From Natroniella sp046097105 (GTDB taxonomy: Bacteria; Bacillota; Halanaerobiia; Halobacteroidales; Halobacteroidaceae), in contig NZ_CP175562.1 in NCBI RefSeq assembly GCF_046097105.1, forward strand, positions 124,001 to 188,000: DNA of 64,000 nt, in the 5' to 3' direction. Below are positions 17,808 through 25,532 of the stretch, one piece after another. The notes under the pieces are model-generated. The model saw nothing but the letters and a program-made list of their open reading frames with translations. It had not been told where the DNA came from and did no database searches. The position numbers and the translations under genes are program-made. The first letter of the stretch is position 1, and each line of letters starts with the position of its first letter.

Positions 17808-18392
17808 ATGAATGCAATTTTATTGGCTGGAGGAGAGAGTTCTCGTTTTGGAACTAATAAGGCATTAGCTAAATTGGGTGGACAGAGATTAATTGAGCGA
17901 ATTAGTAGGATTTTAAAGAAAAATTTTGATAAAGTTTATGTAGTAGTTAATAACAAGAAAGATTATTCTTTTCTAGAAGGGGTTGAGTTAGTAAAGGATA
18001 TTATTCCATATCAAGGGCCTTTAGGTGGTTTATATACTGGGTTGAATTATTCTTCGGCCCAGTATAATTTTTTGTTGGCTTGTGATATGCCTTGTATTAA
18101 TGGCGCTTATCTTAAATTCTTACAAGAGCAAAAGCGAGATTACGATCTCTTGATTTCTCAGTTAGGTGATTGCTTAGAACCTTTGGCTGCTGTTTATAGT
18201 AAAAATTGTTTACCCGCTATTAAGAAGAGGTTAGAAATGAAGGATTTAAAGTTAACTAATTTTTTTTCTGAAGTGAAAGTTAAAACTATTAATGAAGAAG
18301 AATTAAAAAAGATTGTAAACCCAGAATATCTCTTTTATAATGTTAATTATCAGGCAGATTTAGAGCAATTAGTAGCGGAGTTTAAAAGTTAA
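17808..18392 (+). CDS. mobA: Molybdenum cofactor guanylyltransferase
   Basis: A 194-residue nucleotidyltransferase. MNAILLAGGESSRFG is the GTP-binding signature and CDMPCI the metal-binding Asp motif near residue 97. It converts Mo-molybdopterin to the guanine dinucleotide form (bis-MGD) required by formate dehydrogenases such as the one at 60.4 kb. The second ATG (17808) is chosen because AAAGGA lies at proper spacing and the protein then starts exactly at the family's conserved first residues. moeA follows in the same direction. Confidence 0.9.
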   Translation: MNAILLAGGESSRFGTNKALAKLGGQRLIERISRILKKNFDKVYVVVNNKKDYSFLEGVELVKDIIPYQGPLGGLYTGLNYSSAQYNFLLACDMPCINGAYLKFLQEQKRDYDLLISQLGDCLEPLAAVYSKNCLPAIKKRLEMKDLKLTNFFSEVKVKTINEEELKKIVNPEYLFYNVNYQADLEQLVAEFKS

Positions 18393-18461
18393 ACATTTAT
18401 GATATTAATTTTAAAGTTTTTAGCTATGCATTGTAAACTAAGGTGGAGTTGGGGTGAAAGA

Positions 18462-19694
18462 ATGTCAAATTTATTTAATTTGATTAATCTTGAAGAGGTT
18501 GAAGAGATTTTTAGTAGTAAAGTAGGGGCTTGTCTGGGTACAGAAAGGATTTCTATAACAGAAGCTAAAGGGAGAATTTTAAGTCAAGATTTCATCTCTC
18601 CTTTTGATCTTCCTCCTTTTACTAGAGCAACGATGGATGGTTATGCAGTTAAAGCTGCTGACACTTTTGCTGCTTCTGAAGGTAATAAGGTTTATCTTGG
18701 TCTAGTTGGAGAAGTATTGATGGGAGAAGAAGCTACAGAAGGTTTAGAAAGTGGACAAGCAATTAGAATTAGTACAGGAGGAATGCTGCCACAAGGAGCA
18801 GATGCTGTTTTAATGGTGGAATATACTGAGAAATTAGGCAGTGAATTAGTTGAAATTAATCGTGCTGTGGGCAGTGGAGAAAATATTGTTAGAAAAGGGG
18901 AGGATATTAGTCAAGGGGAGACATTATTAAAAAAAGGATCGCAACTTAGACCACAAGATTTAGGTGCTTTAGCTGGGTTGGGAATTACGGAAGTTGAAGT
19001 TTATAAGCGTCCTCGGGTTACTGTTTTTGCCACTGGTGATGAAATAATCAACCCTGAGCAAAGACCACAGCCTGGAGAGATCAGAGATATTAACTCTTAT
19101 GCTGTTATAAGTGCTCTTGAAGGGATAGCTAAGATGTCTCAAGGAGGAATCATAAAAGATAGCAAAGAAGAATTAGAAGCCAAATTACGGGTAGCAACAG
19201 AGAATAGTGATGTGGTAGTTTTATCAGGAGGGAGTTCAGTGGGAACTAAAGATTTAACACTTGAGGTAGTGGATAATTTAGGTGAGCCTGGAGTGTTGGT
19301 TCATGGAATTGCTATTAAGCCAGGGAAGCCGACTGTTTTAGCAATAGTAGACGATACTGTAGTAATTGGTCTACCAGGTCATCCTACATCAGCCTTGACT
19401 GTTTGTAAAATTGTAGTGCAGCCGATAGTTGAAAGGCTTGCTGGGTTACAAGATGATTTGGGCCAACAGAATTATTTAACTGCCAGTTTAAGCCGCAATT
19501 TAGCTTCAGTTAAAGGTAGGGAGGAATATATTCGGGTGAAGTTAGAGAAAGAGGCTGATTCGATTATAGCAGTACCTATTTTAGGAAAATCAAGTTTAGC
19601 TACAACTATGGTTGAAGCAGATGGAGTAATTAAAATTGGTATAGGAAAAGAGGGGTTAGAAAAGGGAGCTGAAGTGCAGGTGTTATTATTTTAG
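18462..19694 (+). CDS. moeA: Molybdopterin molybdenumtransferase
   Basis: A 410-residue MoeA protein that inserts molybdate (or tungstate) into adenylylated molybdopterin. Visible features: FTRATMDGYAV near residue 48, ISTGGMLPQGADAV, the VFATGDEI domain III motif and VLSGGSSVGTKD with GLPGHPTSAL. The start at 18462 gives the usual MoeA N-terminus; the frame extends 21 codons further upstream, but that part is unlike the family. A second, longer MoeA follows after a MITE-like repeat; such pairs are common in anaerobes. Confidence 0.9.
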   Translation: MSNLFNLINLEEVEEIFSSKVGACLGTERISITEAKGRILSQDFISPFDLPPFTRATMDGYAVKAADTFAASEGNKVYLGLVGEVLMGEEATEGLESGQAIRISTGGMLPQGADAVLMVEYTEKLGSELVEINRAVGSGENIVRKGEDISQGETLLKKGSQLRPQDLGALAGLGITEVEVYKRPRVTVFATGDEIINPEQRPQPGEIRDINSYAVISALEGIAKMSQGGIIKDSKEELEAKLRVATENSDVVVLSGGSSVGTKDLTLEVVDNLGEPGVLVHGIAIKPGKPTVLAIVDDTVVIGLPGHPTSALTVCKIVVQPIVERLAGLQDDLGQQNYLTASLSRNLASVKGREEYIRVKLEKEADSIIAVPILGKSSLATTMVEADGVIKIGIGKEGLEKGAEVQVLLF

Positions 19695-19715
19695 CCTAGG
19701 TGTATTGATTAAATT

Positions 19716-19874
19716 TTATTATAAAATTGTGGTACTTTTGATTTGGCGGGTAGAAATGATATTTGTAGGGGCAGGTCTCTGTGCCTGCCTATGTTAAATC
19801 ACGGGCAACCACGGAGAGTCGCTCCCTACAAAAACACATTCTTTTACGAACGAAAAGTGCCACTGTATATCAAT
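19716..19874. repeat. MITE-like repeat, core type 1 (copy A)
   Basis: A 159-bp element nearly identical to 52977-53135. Ends resemble each other as inverted repeats (left ttattataaaattgtgg, right ccactgtatatcaat). The core has an imperfect hairpin-rich palindrome beginning GTAGGGGCAGGTCTCTG and closing with GAGAGTCGCTCCCTAC. It fills the gap between the two moeA genes and codes for nothing. Its ends also match the repeats at 29433, 40748 and 54776. Confidence 0.8.
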
Positions 19875-19944
19875 AAAGCTTAAATTAACATAGAGTTAAT
19901 GTATTTTTTTAATTTAACCGTATTCAGGAAAGGAGGCAATTATA

Positions 19945-21627
19945 ATGGGTAGAAATATTTATCTTGATAATTTACCTCTTGATCAAGCAATTGAAAAATG
20001 GTATTCTAAATTGAATTTAAAAGCAAAGATAGAACAGATAGATGTTAGAGAGGCTTTAGGAAGAAAGTTAGCTCGAAAAGTAGTAGCTCAGACTTCGTCC
20101 CCCCATTATCCTGCGTCAGCAATGGATGGGATTGCAGTAAAATCCCAACTGACAGCAGGTGCTTCAGAAAGGAATCCTATTAAATTAACTCAAGGAGAGG
20201 GGTATCAGTTAGTCGATACTGGTGATCCATTACCTGAGGAATTTGATGCGGTGGTTATGATTGAAGATGTTAATATTGTTGATGGGTTGGCCCAAATTGA
20301 AAGACCTGCTGCTTCAGGGCAACATGTTCGAAAAGTAGGAGAAAGTTTAATTGCTGGGCAGTTAATCCTAGGAGAGGGAGAAGAGATTACTCCTCACGCG
20401 ATGGGGCTGATTTTGGAAGGTAATGTTAAGCGGGTGGAAGTTTATGTTCAACCTAAAGTAAAGATTATACCAACTGGCACTGAATTGGTAACTGACAAAG
20501 AAAAGCTAGAGCCAGGAGATATTATTGAATTTAATTCTCATGTCTTAAGTGGTTTAGCTAAAAATTGGGGAGCAGAACCAAAGCGAGGCAATATTGTAGC
20601 TGATAATTATGAAAAGATAAGAAAAAAGGTTATAGAAGCAGTAGCTATAAGTGATTTTGTAGTAATTACTGCTGGATCTTCTGCTGGACGAGAAGATTAT
20701 ACTGCTGACATTATTGAGGAGCTTGGTGAAGTAATAGTTCATGGTGTTAGTATTAGACCAGGCGGGCCAACGGTTTTAGGTGTGATAGCTGATACTCCTG
20801 TGATGGGTGTGCCTGGTTATCCAGTTGCTTCTGCTTTAGCTTTTAGATTGTTTGCTCGAGAGTTGATTTATCGGTTAGCAGGACAAAAACTGCCATCTTC
20901 TAAAAAGATAAAGGCTAAGTTAAGCAAAAAGATAGTTTCTGATTTGGGATATAAGGAATTTGTCAGGGTTAAGTTAGCTCAATTTGGAGAGGAGTTAATT
21001 GCTACTCCCTTGGCTAGATCAGCAGGAGTTTTGGGCTCTTTGGTAGCAGCGGATGGATTGCTAGTTTCTTCAGAGTATAGTGAAGGATTGGAAAGTGGGC
21101 AGGAAGTAAAGGTTGAGTTGTTAACTGCTAAGTTAGAGGCTGATAAGAGCTTATTGGTAGCTGGAAGCCGAGATTTGGCCCTTGATCTGTTAAAAAATCG
21201 ACTGAAAAAAGAGGGAGTAGGATTAACCTTTCAACATTTGGGTAGTCGAGGAGCTTTAACTGCTTTAAGAAGAAATGAAGTTCAGTTAGCAGCTATTCAC
21301 TTTCCAGTAGAGGGAGATTACTCGAAGATAAAAAAGTTCTTAGGAGATAAAGAGGTTGTAGGAGTTAATTTAGGGTTTTGCAATAAAAAAATTAGTAAGG
21401 AAGCTAAAAGGAAAGGGATTAATTCATTGGCCCCTACTGATTTATTAAACGCTGTAGAAGAAGGGCAGATTGAGTTAGGCTTGAAGTTGATTATTCCTAA
21501 AGCTTATCTAGAAGAGCCGCGGATTAAAAAATTGTTAGAACTTATAGAGAGTGAAGAGTTTAAAGCGGAGATGCAAGAAGTTGGGTATCAGATTAGTGAT
21601 GGGCTAGATCTAGATAGTAATGGTTAA
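19945..21627 (+). CDS. MoeA fused to a periplasmic-binding-protein-like domain
   Basis: A 560-residue protein. Residues 1-400 are a MoeA molybdotransferase (SAMDGIAV near 62, IPTGTEL, ITAGSSAGREDYTAD and GVPGYPVASAL). Residues 410-545 form a PBP-like domain (PF12727 type) that probably senses molybdate, tungstate or a cofactor intermediate. This architecture is common in archaea and anaerobic Firmicutes next to a plain MoeA. AAAGGAGGCAATTATA precedes the ATG. Whether the two MoeA copies divide work between molybdenum and tungsten cannot be read from sequence. Confidence 0.88.
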   Translation: MGRNIYLDNLPLDQAIEKWYSKLNLKAKIEQIDVREALGRKLARKVVAQTSSPHYPASAMDGIAVKSQLTAGASERNPIKLTQGEGYQLVDTGDPLPEEFDAVVMIEDVNIVDGLAQIERPAASGQHVRKVGESLIAGQLILGEGEEITPHAMGLILEGNVKRVEVYVQPKVKIIPTGTELVTDKEKLEPGDIIEFNSHVLSGLAKNWGAEPKRGNIVADNYEKIRKKVIEAVAISDFVVITAGSSAGREDYTADIIEELGEVIVHGVSIRPGGPTVLGVIADTPVMGVPGYPVASALAFRLFARELIYRLAGQKLPSSKKIKAKLSKKIVSDLGYKEFVRVKLAQFGEELIATPLARSAGVLGSLVAADGLLVSSEYSEGLESGQEVKVELLTAKLEADKSLLVAGSRDLALDLLKNRLKKEGVGLTFQHLGSRGALTALRRNEVQLAAIHFPVEGDYSKIKKFLGDKEVVGVNLGFCNKKISKEAKRKGINSLAPTDLLNAVEEGQIELGLKLIIPKAYLEEPRIKKLLELIESEEFKAEMQEVGYQISDGLDLDSNG

Positions 21628-21678
21628 TAATAGAGAAAAATAGCTAATAAATCATTAGCAACTAATATCAGTAAAAAC

Positions 21679-21725
21679 CTTATAGTTTAAATGGTTTGAA
21701 GTTTTTTGATTTGATAGACTATAAG
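21679..21725. other. Hairpin upstream of moaA
   Basis: CTTATAGT (21679-21686) pairs perfectly with ACTATAAG (21718-21725) in the short gap before moaA. It does not look like the known Moco riboswitch. It could be a leader hairpin or attenuator. Confidence 0.35.
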
Positions 21726-21766
21726 TATATATAATTAATCACTATATATTTAGGAGGTGACAGAAA

Positions 21767-22750
21767 ATAACCAAATTAATCGATCCACTAGGTCGGAAAA
21801 TAGATTATTTGCGAATTGCAATAACTGACAGATGTAATTTGCGCTGCCAATATTGTATGCCTGAAGAAGGAGTTAAAAGTTTAAGCCAGCAGCGGATTTT
21901 GCGTTATGAAGAGTTGATTAAGGTTGTTCAAGTAGGAGCCAGATTGGGAATTAAAAAGGTTAGATTGACAGGTGGAGACCCTTTAGTTAGAAAAGGAGTA
22001 GTTAATTTTGTTCAAATGTTAAACAAAATAGAAGGGATTGAAGAGATTTCTTTAACGACTAACGGGTTATTATTAGAAGAGAAGGGCCAAGGTTTATTAG
22101 AAGCTGGCTTAGATCGAGTTAATATTAGCTTAGATACTTTAGAGCAAGGTAAGTTTAGGGAAATTACTAAAATTGGAGGGTTTAAACAGGTCTGGGCCGG
22201 GATAGAGAAGGCTTTAGAGTTAGAGTTGGCCCCAATTAAGATTAATATGGTTTTGATGAAAGGGATTAATGACGACGAGGTCTTTGATTTTATTAATTTG
22301 ACTAGAGAATATCCTCTTCATGTTAGATTTATTGAGTTTATGCCCATAGGAGGTAAGAGGTCAGAACAAGAGGAGAAGTATTTGAGTATCGCAGAATTAA
22401 AAAGAAAGATTAAGGAACGAGAGAAGCTATTGCCAAGTAAATTTGTTATTGGCAATGGGCCAGCTAACTATTATCGAGTAGCAGGAGCTTCAGGAACAAT
22501 TGGTTTTATTAGTCCTATTAGTAATCATTTTTGTACTAGCTGTAATCGAATTAGATTAACTGCAACTGGTTATTTGCGTCCTTGTTTATGTAGTGATGAC
22601 GAAATTAATTTAAAAGAGCTAATTAGGAATAATAGTAATCAAGAGAGATTAATGGAGAGATTTTTAGAAGCAGTAACTTATAAACCTAAGCAACATCATT
22701 TAGGAGAAGAGACTTCATTAGTCAAGCATATGTCGCAGATAGGAGGATGA
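21767..22750 (+). CDS. moaA: GTP 3',8-cyclase, apparent ATA start
   Basis: A 327-residue radical SAM enzyme for the first step of molybdenum cofactor synthesis. CNLRCQYC gives the N-terminal cluster, LTGGDPL the SAM-binding segment, and CTSCNRIRL plus a later Cys the C-terminal cluster. No ATG, GTG or TTG gives a full N-terminus. The frame is open only from 21761, and ATA at 21767 lies 6 bases after a perfect AGGAGGTGA. Starting there gives (M)TKLIDPLGRKIDYLR, exactly the family's usual beginning. The first conventional start, TTG at 21809, would delete these residues and lacks a binding site. It overlaps the moaC start region. Confidence 0.9.
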   Translation: MTKLIDPLGRKIDYLRIAITDRCNLRCQYCMPEEGVKSLSQQRILRYEELIKVVQVGARLGIKKVRLTGGDPLVRKGVVNFVQMLNKIEGIEEISLTTNGLLLEEKGQGLLEAGLDRVNISLDTLEQGKFREITKIGGFKQVWAGIEKALELELAPIKINMVLMKGINDDEVFDFINLTREYPLHVRFIEFMPIGGKRSEQEEKYLSIAELKRKIKEREKLLPSKFVIGNGPANYYRVAGASGTIGFISPISNHFCTSCNRIRLTATGYLRPCLCSDDEINLKELIRNNSNQERLMERFLEAVTYKPKQHHLGEETSLVKHMSQIGG

Positions 22751-22752
22751 GG

Positions 22753-23673
22753 ATGGGTAAATTAAGTCATTTTGATGAGGCTGGACGATCTCGAATGGTT
22801 GATATCACAGCAAAGGATGAAACGAAAAGGGTAGCAATTGCTCAAGCTAAGGTTCGGGTCAGCCCTAAAACTATGGAATTGATTAAGGGTCAAGAGATAG
22901 AAAAAGGGGATGTTTTGGAAGTAGCACGGGTAGCTGGAATTATGGGGGTCAAGCGGACAGCTGATCTGATTCCGATGTGCCATCCTTTATTGATCAGTGG
23001 GGTCGATTTAAAATTTAATCTTATTGAAGAAGAAGCAATAATTGAGATTCTTGCGGTTACTAAGATTGCAGGAAAGACCGGAGTAGAAATGGAAGCATTG
23101 ACTGCTGTCTCTGTTGCAGGTTTGACAATTTATGATATGTGTAAGGCAGTTGACAAGGGGATTGAGATTGGGGATATTAAATTATTAAAGAAGACTGGTG
23201 GTAAGAATGGAGTTTATGTAGACCAAGATTTAATAGGAGAAGTGGTTGCTTTTTGTAGTAGCTTAGAGAAGGGAACTGCTAAAGAGCAGATAGCTGAAGC
23301 AAACTTTAAGGAGAATTATGGTTTAGAAAGGGATGCTCATGCTGGAGATTGGCATCGCCAAATTAGCTTATTAGCTATTGAAGATATCGATTATATGCGA
23401 GAGCAAGGGTTAGATTTAAAGTTGGGGGCTTTTGGAGAAAATATAGTGACTAAAGGATTAAAATTGACGGAGTTACCACTTGGTAGGAAGTTAAAATTAG
23501 GTGAGGAAGTAATTTTAGAAGTGACTCAGATCGGTAAGGAGTGTCATAATCGCTGTAATATATATCATCAAGTAGGGGATTGTATTATGCCAAAACGAGG
23601 TATCTTTGCTAAGGTAATTCAGGGTGGAACGGTTAAAGCAGGAGCTAAATTGGAGGTGTTGCTCAATGATTAA
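22753..23673 (+). CDS. moaC: Fused cyclic pyranopterin monophosphate synthase and MOSC domain
   Basis: A 306-residue fusion. Residues 1-158 are MoaC (MVDITAKDETKR, PMCHPLLI and MEALTAVSVAGLTIYDMCK carry the active-site residues), which makes cPMP with MoaA. Residues 165-306 are a MOSC domain (GDWHRQISLLA, GAFGENI, and a conserved Cys in GKECHNRC), a fold linked to sulfur or molybdenum cofactor delivery. ATG 22753 is preferred because GGAGG is 6 bases away; an ATG two codons earlier is too close. It overlaps mogA by 8 bases. Confidence 0.9.
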   Translation: MGKLSHFDEAGRSRMVDITAKDETKRVAIAQAKVRVSPKTMELIKGQEIEKGDVLEVARVAGIMGVKRTADLIPMCHPLLISGVDLKFNLIEEEAIIEILAVTKIAGKTGVEMEALTAVSVAGLTIYDMCKAVDKGIEIGDIKLLKKTGGKNGVYVDQDLIGEVVAFCSSLEKGTAKEQIAEANFKENYGLERDAHAGDWHRQISLLAIEDIDYMREQGLDLKLGAFGENIVTKGLKLTELPLGRKLKLGEEVILEVTQIGKECHNRCNIYHQVGDCIMPKRGIFAKVIQGGTVKAGAKLEVLLND

Positions 23674-24154
23674 GGTAGGAATTTTAACCTTGAGTGATAA
23701 AGGTGCTACTGGAAAGCGGGAAGATAAAAGCGGGCCAACGATCGAAAGGATTGTAGCAGAGATTGATGGAGTAGTTGAGTATTATGAGGTGATTTCTGAT
23801 GATAAGGAATTGATTATTGAAGAGTTAAAAAAGCAAGTTGATGATCTAGAGCTTAATCTAATCTTGACGACCGGAGGAACAGGTTTAGCACCGCGAGATT
23901 TCACCCCTGATGCTACTTTAGAGGTGATCGATAAAAAGGTGCCAGGTTTAGCAGAAGCAATGCGAGCTGAAAGTATCAAAAAGACCCCTCATGCAATGTT
24001 ATCAAGAGCAGTCTGTGGAATTAGAAATAAATCATTGATCATTAACTTACCAGGGAGTCCAATAGCAGTTGAAGAATGTTTAAGGGTTATATTACCGGCC
24101 ATTCCTCATGCAGTTCGATTGTTAGAGGATCAAGTAGAAGACTGCGCGAGATAG
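23666..24154 (+). CDS. mogA: Molybdopterin adenylyltransferase
   Basis: A 162-residue MogA/MoaB-family protein. Visible motifs: LTLSDKGATGKREDKSG near the N-terminus, TTGGTGLAPRD near residue 73 with the catalytic Asp, and LPGSPIAV. It adenylates molybdopterin for MoeA. The ATG lies within the end of moaC-MOSC behind TGGAGGTG, so translation is coupled. A hairpin terminator follows at its stop codon. Confidence 0.9.
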   Translation: MIKVGILTLSDKGATGKREDKSGPTIERIVAEIDGVVEYYEVISDDKELIIEELKKQVDDLELNLILTTGGTGLAPRDFTPDATLEVIDKKVPGLAEAMRAESIKKTPHAMLSRAVCGIRNKSLIINLPGSPIAVEECLRVILPAIPHAVRLLEDQVEDCAR

Positions 24155-24179
24155 AAAAAATCTAAGAGCGGATTTTTTC
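24154..24179 (+). terminator. Terminator after mogA
   Basis: GAAAAAATC and GATTTTTTC form a perfect 9-bp stem with an 8-base loop, starting at the stop codon of mogA; the T-run is part of the 3' arm. Confidence 0.65.
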
Positions 24180-24211
24180 ATCACGAGGGTTCGCAGAACC
24201 CGGAGGGGGAA
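24180..24211. repeat. Small palindromic repeat (GGGTTC-gca-GAACCC)
   Basis: GGGTTC (24187-24192) and GAACCC (24196-24201) form a tight hairpin framed by TCACGA and CGGAGG. The same layout (TTACGA, GGGTTT-loop-AAACCC, CGAAGG) occurs at 63712-63742, suggesting a dispersed repeat. Confidence 0.5.
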
Positions 24212-24256
24212 AAGCATTGAATAATGAATAATAAAAAGCATTAAACAATAAAGAAT

Positions 24257-24306
24257 ATTAAATGTTAAATATTAAATGTTAAATATTAAATGTTAAATAT
24301 TAAATG
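24257..24306. repeat. Tandem 14-bp AT-rich repeat before mobB
   Basis: The unit attaaatgttaaat occurs three times exactly in tandem plus eight bases of a fourth. Shorter pieces of the same word lie upstream of many genes here and at the IS target site. It contains no G+C stem and is not a CRISPR. Confidence 0.9.
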
Positions 24307-24327
24307 AATTTAACCGGGGGGGTATTA

Positions 24328-24810
24328 ATGATACCAGTTGTTTCAATCATTGGTTGGTCTAATTCAGGTAAGACAACTTTTATTACGCAATTAATACCTG
24401 AGTTAAAGAAGCGAGGTTATAAGATAGCTACAATCAAGCATGATGCTCATAAATTTGAAATAGATAAACCTGGTAAGGATAGCTGGCGCCATCGAAAGGC
24501 AGGGGCTGAACAGGTTGTTTTAACTTCAAAAGAGAAGTTGGCTTTGATCAAAGAGGTAACTGAGCAGGTTGAGCTTGATTATATTATGGAACATTATATT
24601 GGTGTAGAGTTTGATTTGGTGATAACAGAAGGCTATAAGACAGGTAATAAACCTAAGGTTGAGATCTTTAGGCCAGCGGTTTATGAAGAGCCTGTCTTAT
24701 CAGAAGAGGAATTATTAACAAGGGTTGTTAATGACTATAAAGAGCCAAAAATGTTGGCAGAGAAGGTGACAGAGGTAGCTGATTTGATCGAAAAGGAGAT
24801 CCTTGATTAA
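24328..24810 (+). CDS. mobB: Molybdopterin-guanine dinucleotide biosynthesis adaptor GTPase
   Basis: A 160-residue P-loop GTPase. Walker A is GWSNSGKTT near residues 8-16; IKHDAH and DSWRHRKAGA are typical of MobB. It assists MobA in bis-MGD formation. The ATG at 24328 is chosen: it follows the GGGGGG run, and the protein begins directly at the P-loop beta strand. It ends the molybdenum cofactor group (mobA, moeA, moeA-PBP, moaA, moaC, mogA, mobB); moaD/moaE are not in the window. Confidence 0.9.
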   Translation: MIPVVSIIGWSNSGKTTFITQLIPELKKRGYKIATIKHDAHKFEIDKPGKDSWRHRKAGAEQVVLTSKEKLALIKEVTEQVELDYIMEHYIGVEFDLVITEGYKTGNKPKVEIFRPAVYEEPVLSEEELLTRVVNDYKEPKMLAEKVTEVADLIEKEILD

Positions 24811-24888
24811 TGTAAGGTAAACAGCAAAACATTTACTAAAAATTATTAAAGAGGGTCTTCTTAGTGAAGTAATTCTAAAATTAATTGG

Positions 24889-24916
24889 TTGATTTTTTTA
24901 ACTGAGATGCTATAAT
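24889..24916 (+). promoter_or_regulatory. Sigma-A-type promoter upstream of the TSCPD gene
   Basis: TTGATT and TATAAT are separated by 16 bases, about 130 bases before the start codon. The -10 is perfect and the -35 matches four of six positions. Confidence 0.5.
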
Positions 24917-25044
24917 AGAGCTTAGTGCTTAGTTAAGAGGTAATGAATATTAAATAATTCAAGCTCATAAAAATATAATATAATCTTTGTTTAAATGTTA
25001 GTTATTAAGTATTTAATATTGAATGCAATCTAGGGGGAATAATT

Positions 25045-25302
25045 ATGAAAGTTTTTAAGACAAGTGGTACTTGTGCAGATGAGATTAGATTTGAAATTGA
25101 AGATGGAGTAATTGAAAAGGTTGATTTTATTGGTGGTTGTAATGGGAGTTTAGCTGGCATAGCAGCTTTAGTTGAAGGCCAAGCGATAGAGAAGGTAGCT
25201 GAAAAATTAAAAGATATCTCCTGTCGCAATGGAACTTCTTGTCCAGATCAGTTAAGCAAGGCTTTGAAAGAATTAGTAGAAAAGAAAAATAAAACTGTTT
25301 GA
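25045..25302 (+). CDS. Small TSCPD-domain protein
   Basis: An 85-residue protein with FKTSGTCADEIRFEIEDG at the N-terminus and CRNGTSCPDQLSKAL near residue 60, the features of the stand-alone TSCPD family found in clostridia. The domain is otherwise seen at the C-terminus of some ribonucleotide reductases and may bind metal through its Cys residues. Function unknown. ATG follows TAGGGGGAATAATT. It is a single gene before the metN promoter. Confidence 0.75.
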   Translation: MKVFKTSGTCADEIRFEIEDGVIEKVDFIGGCNGSLAGIAALVEGQAIEKVAEKLKDISCRNGTSCPDQLSKALKELVEKKNKTV

Positions 25303-25327
25303 CAAATTGGAGATGAATTGGTATGAT
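25299..25327 (+). promoter_or_regulatory. Promoter of the metNIQ operon
   Basis: TTGACA (25299-25304) and TATGAT (25322-25327) with a 17-base spacer, placed just upstream of the SAM riboswitch. Confidence 0.7.
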
Positions 25328-25354
25328 ACATATAACTTAATAAAGTTTTGGATT

Positions 25355-25448
25355 CTCTTATCCAGAGTGGCGGAGGGACTGGCCCAATGAAGCCCAGCAA
25401 CCAGCACTTTTATCTAAGTGCCCGGTGCTAATTCCTGGTAGATAAGAG
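25355..25448 (+). ncRNA. SAM-I (S-box) riboswitch
   Basis: The conserved core reads CAGAGTGGCGGAGGGACTGG, then ATGAAGCCCAGCAACC, with the basal stem P1 formed by CTCTTATC (25355-25362) and GATAAGAG (25441-25448). It binds S-adenosylmethionine and should repress the downstream methionine transporter when SAM is abundant, through the terminator at 25462-25490. Confidence 0.95.
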
Positions 25449-25461
25449 GGGGAGCTATTTT

Positions 25462-25490
25462 ACTTCTTCTCTTTGAGAAGAAGTTTTTTA
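25462..25490 (+). terminator. Riboswitch-controlled terminator before metN
   Basis: ACTTCTTCT and AGAAGAAGT form a 9-bp stem with a 5-base loop followed by a T-run, directly after the SAM-I aptamer. Confidence 0.88.
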
Positions 25491-25532
25491 TTTATCTAAA
25501 TAAGTTAGAAACTGAAAAAGGAGAGAGTTAAA

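Noticed and set aside
21628..21760. Moco riboswitch upstream of moaA
   Set aside because: Only 130 bases with a single hairpin; the conserved core of that riboswitch is not present.
24257..24306. CRISPR array
   Set aside because: Units are 14 bp, contiguous, AT-only apart from one G, without spacers, and no cas gene is near.
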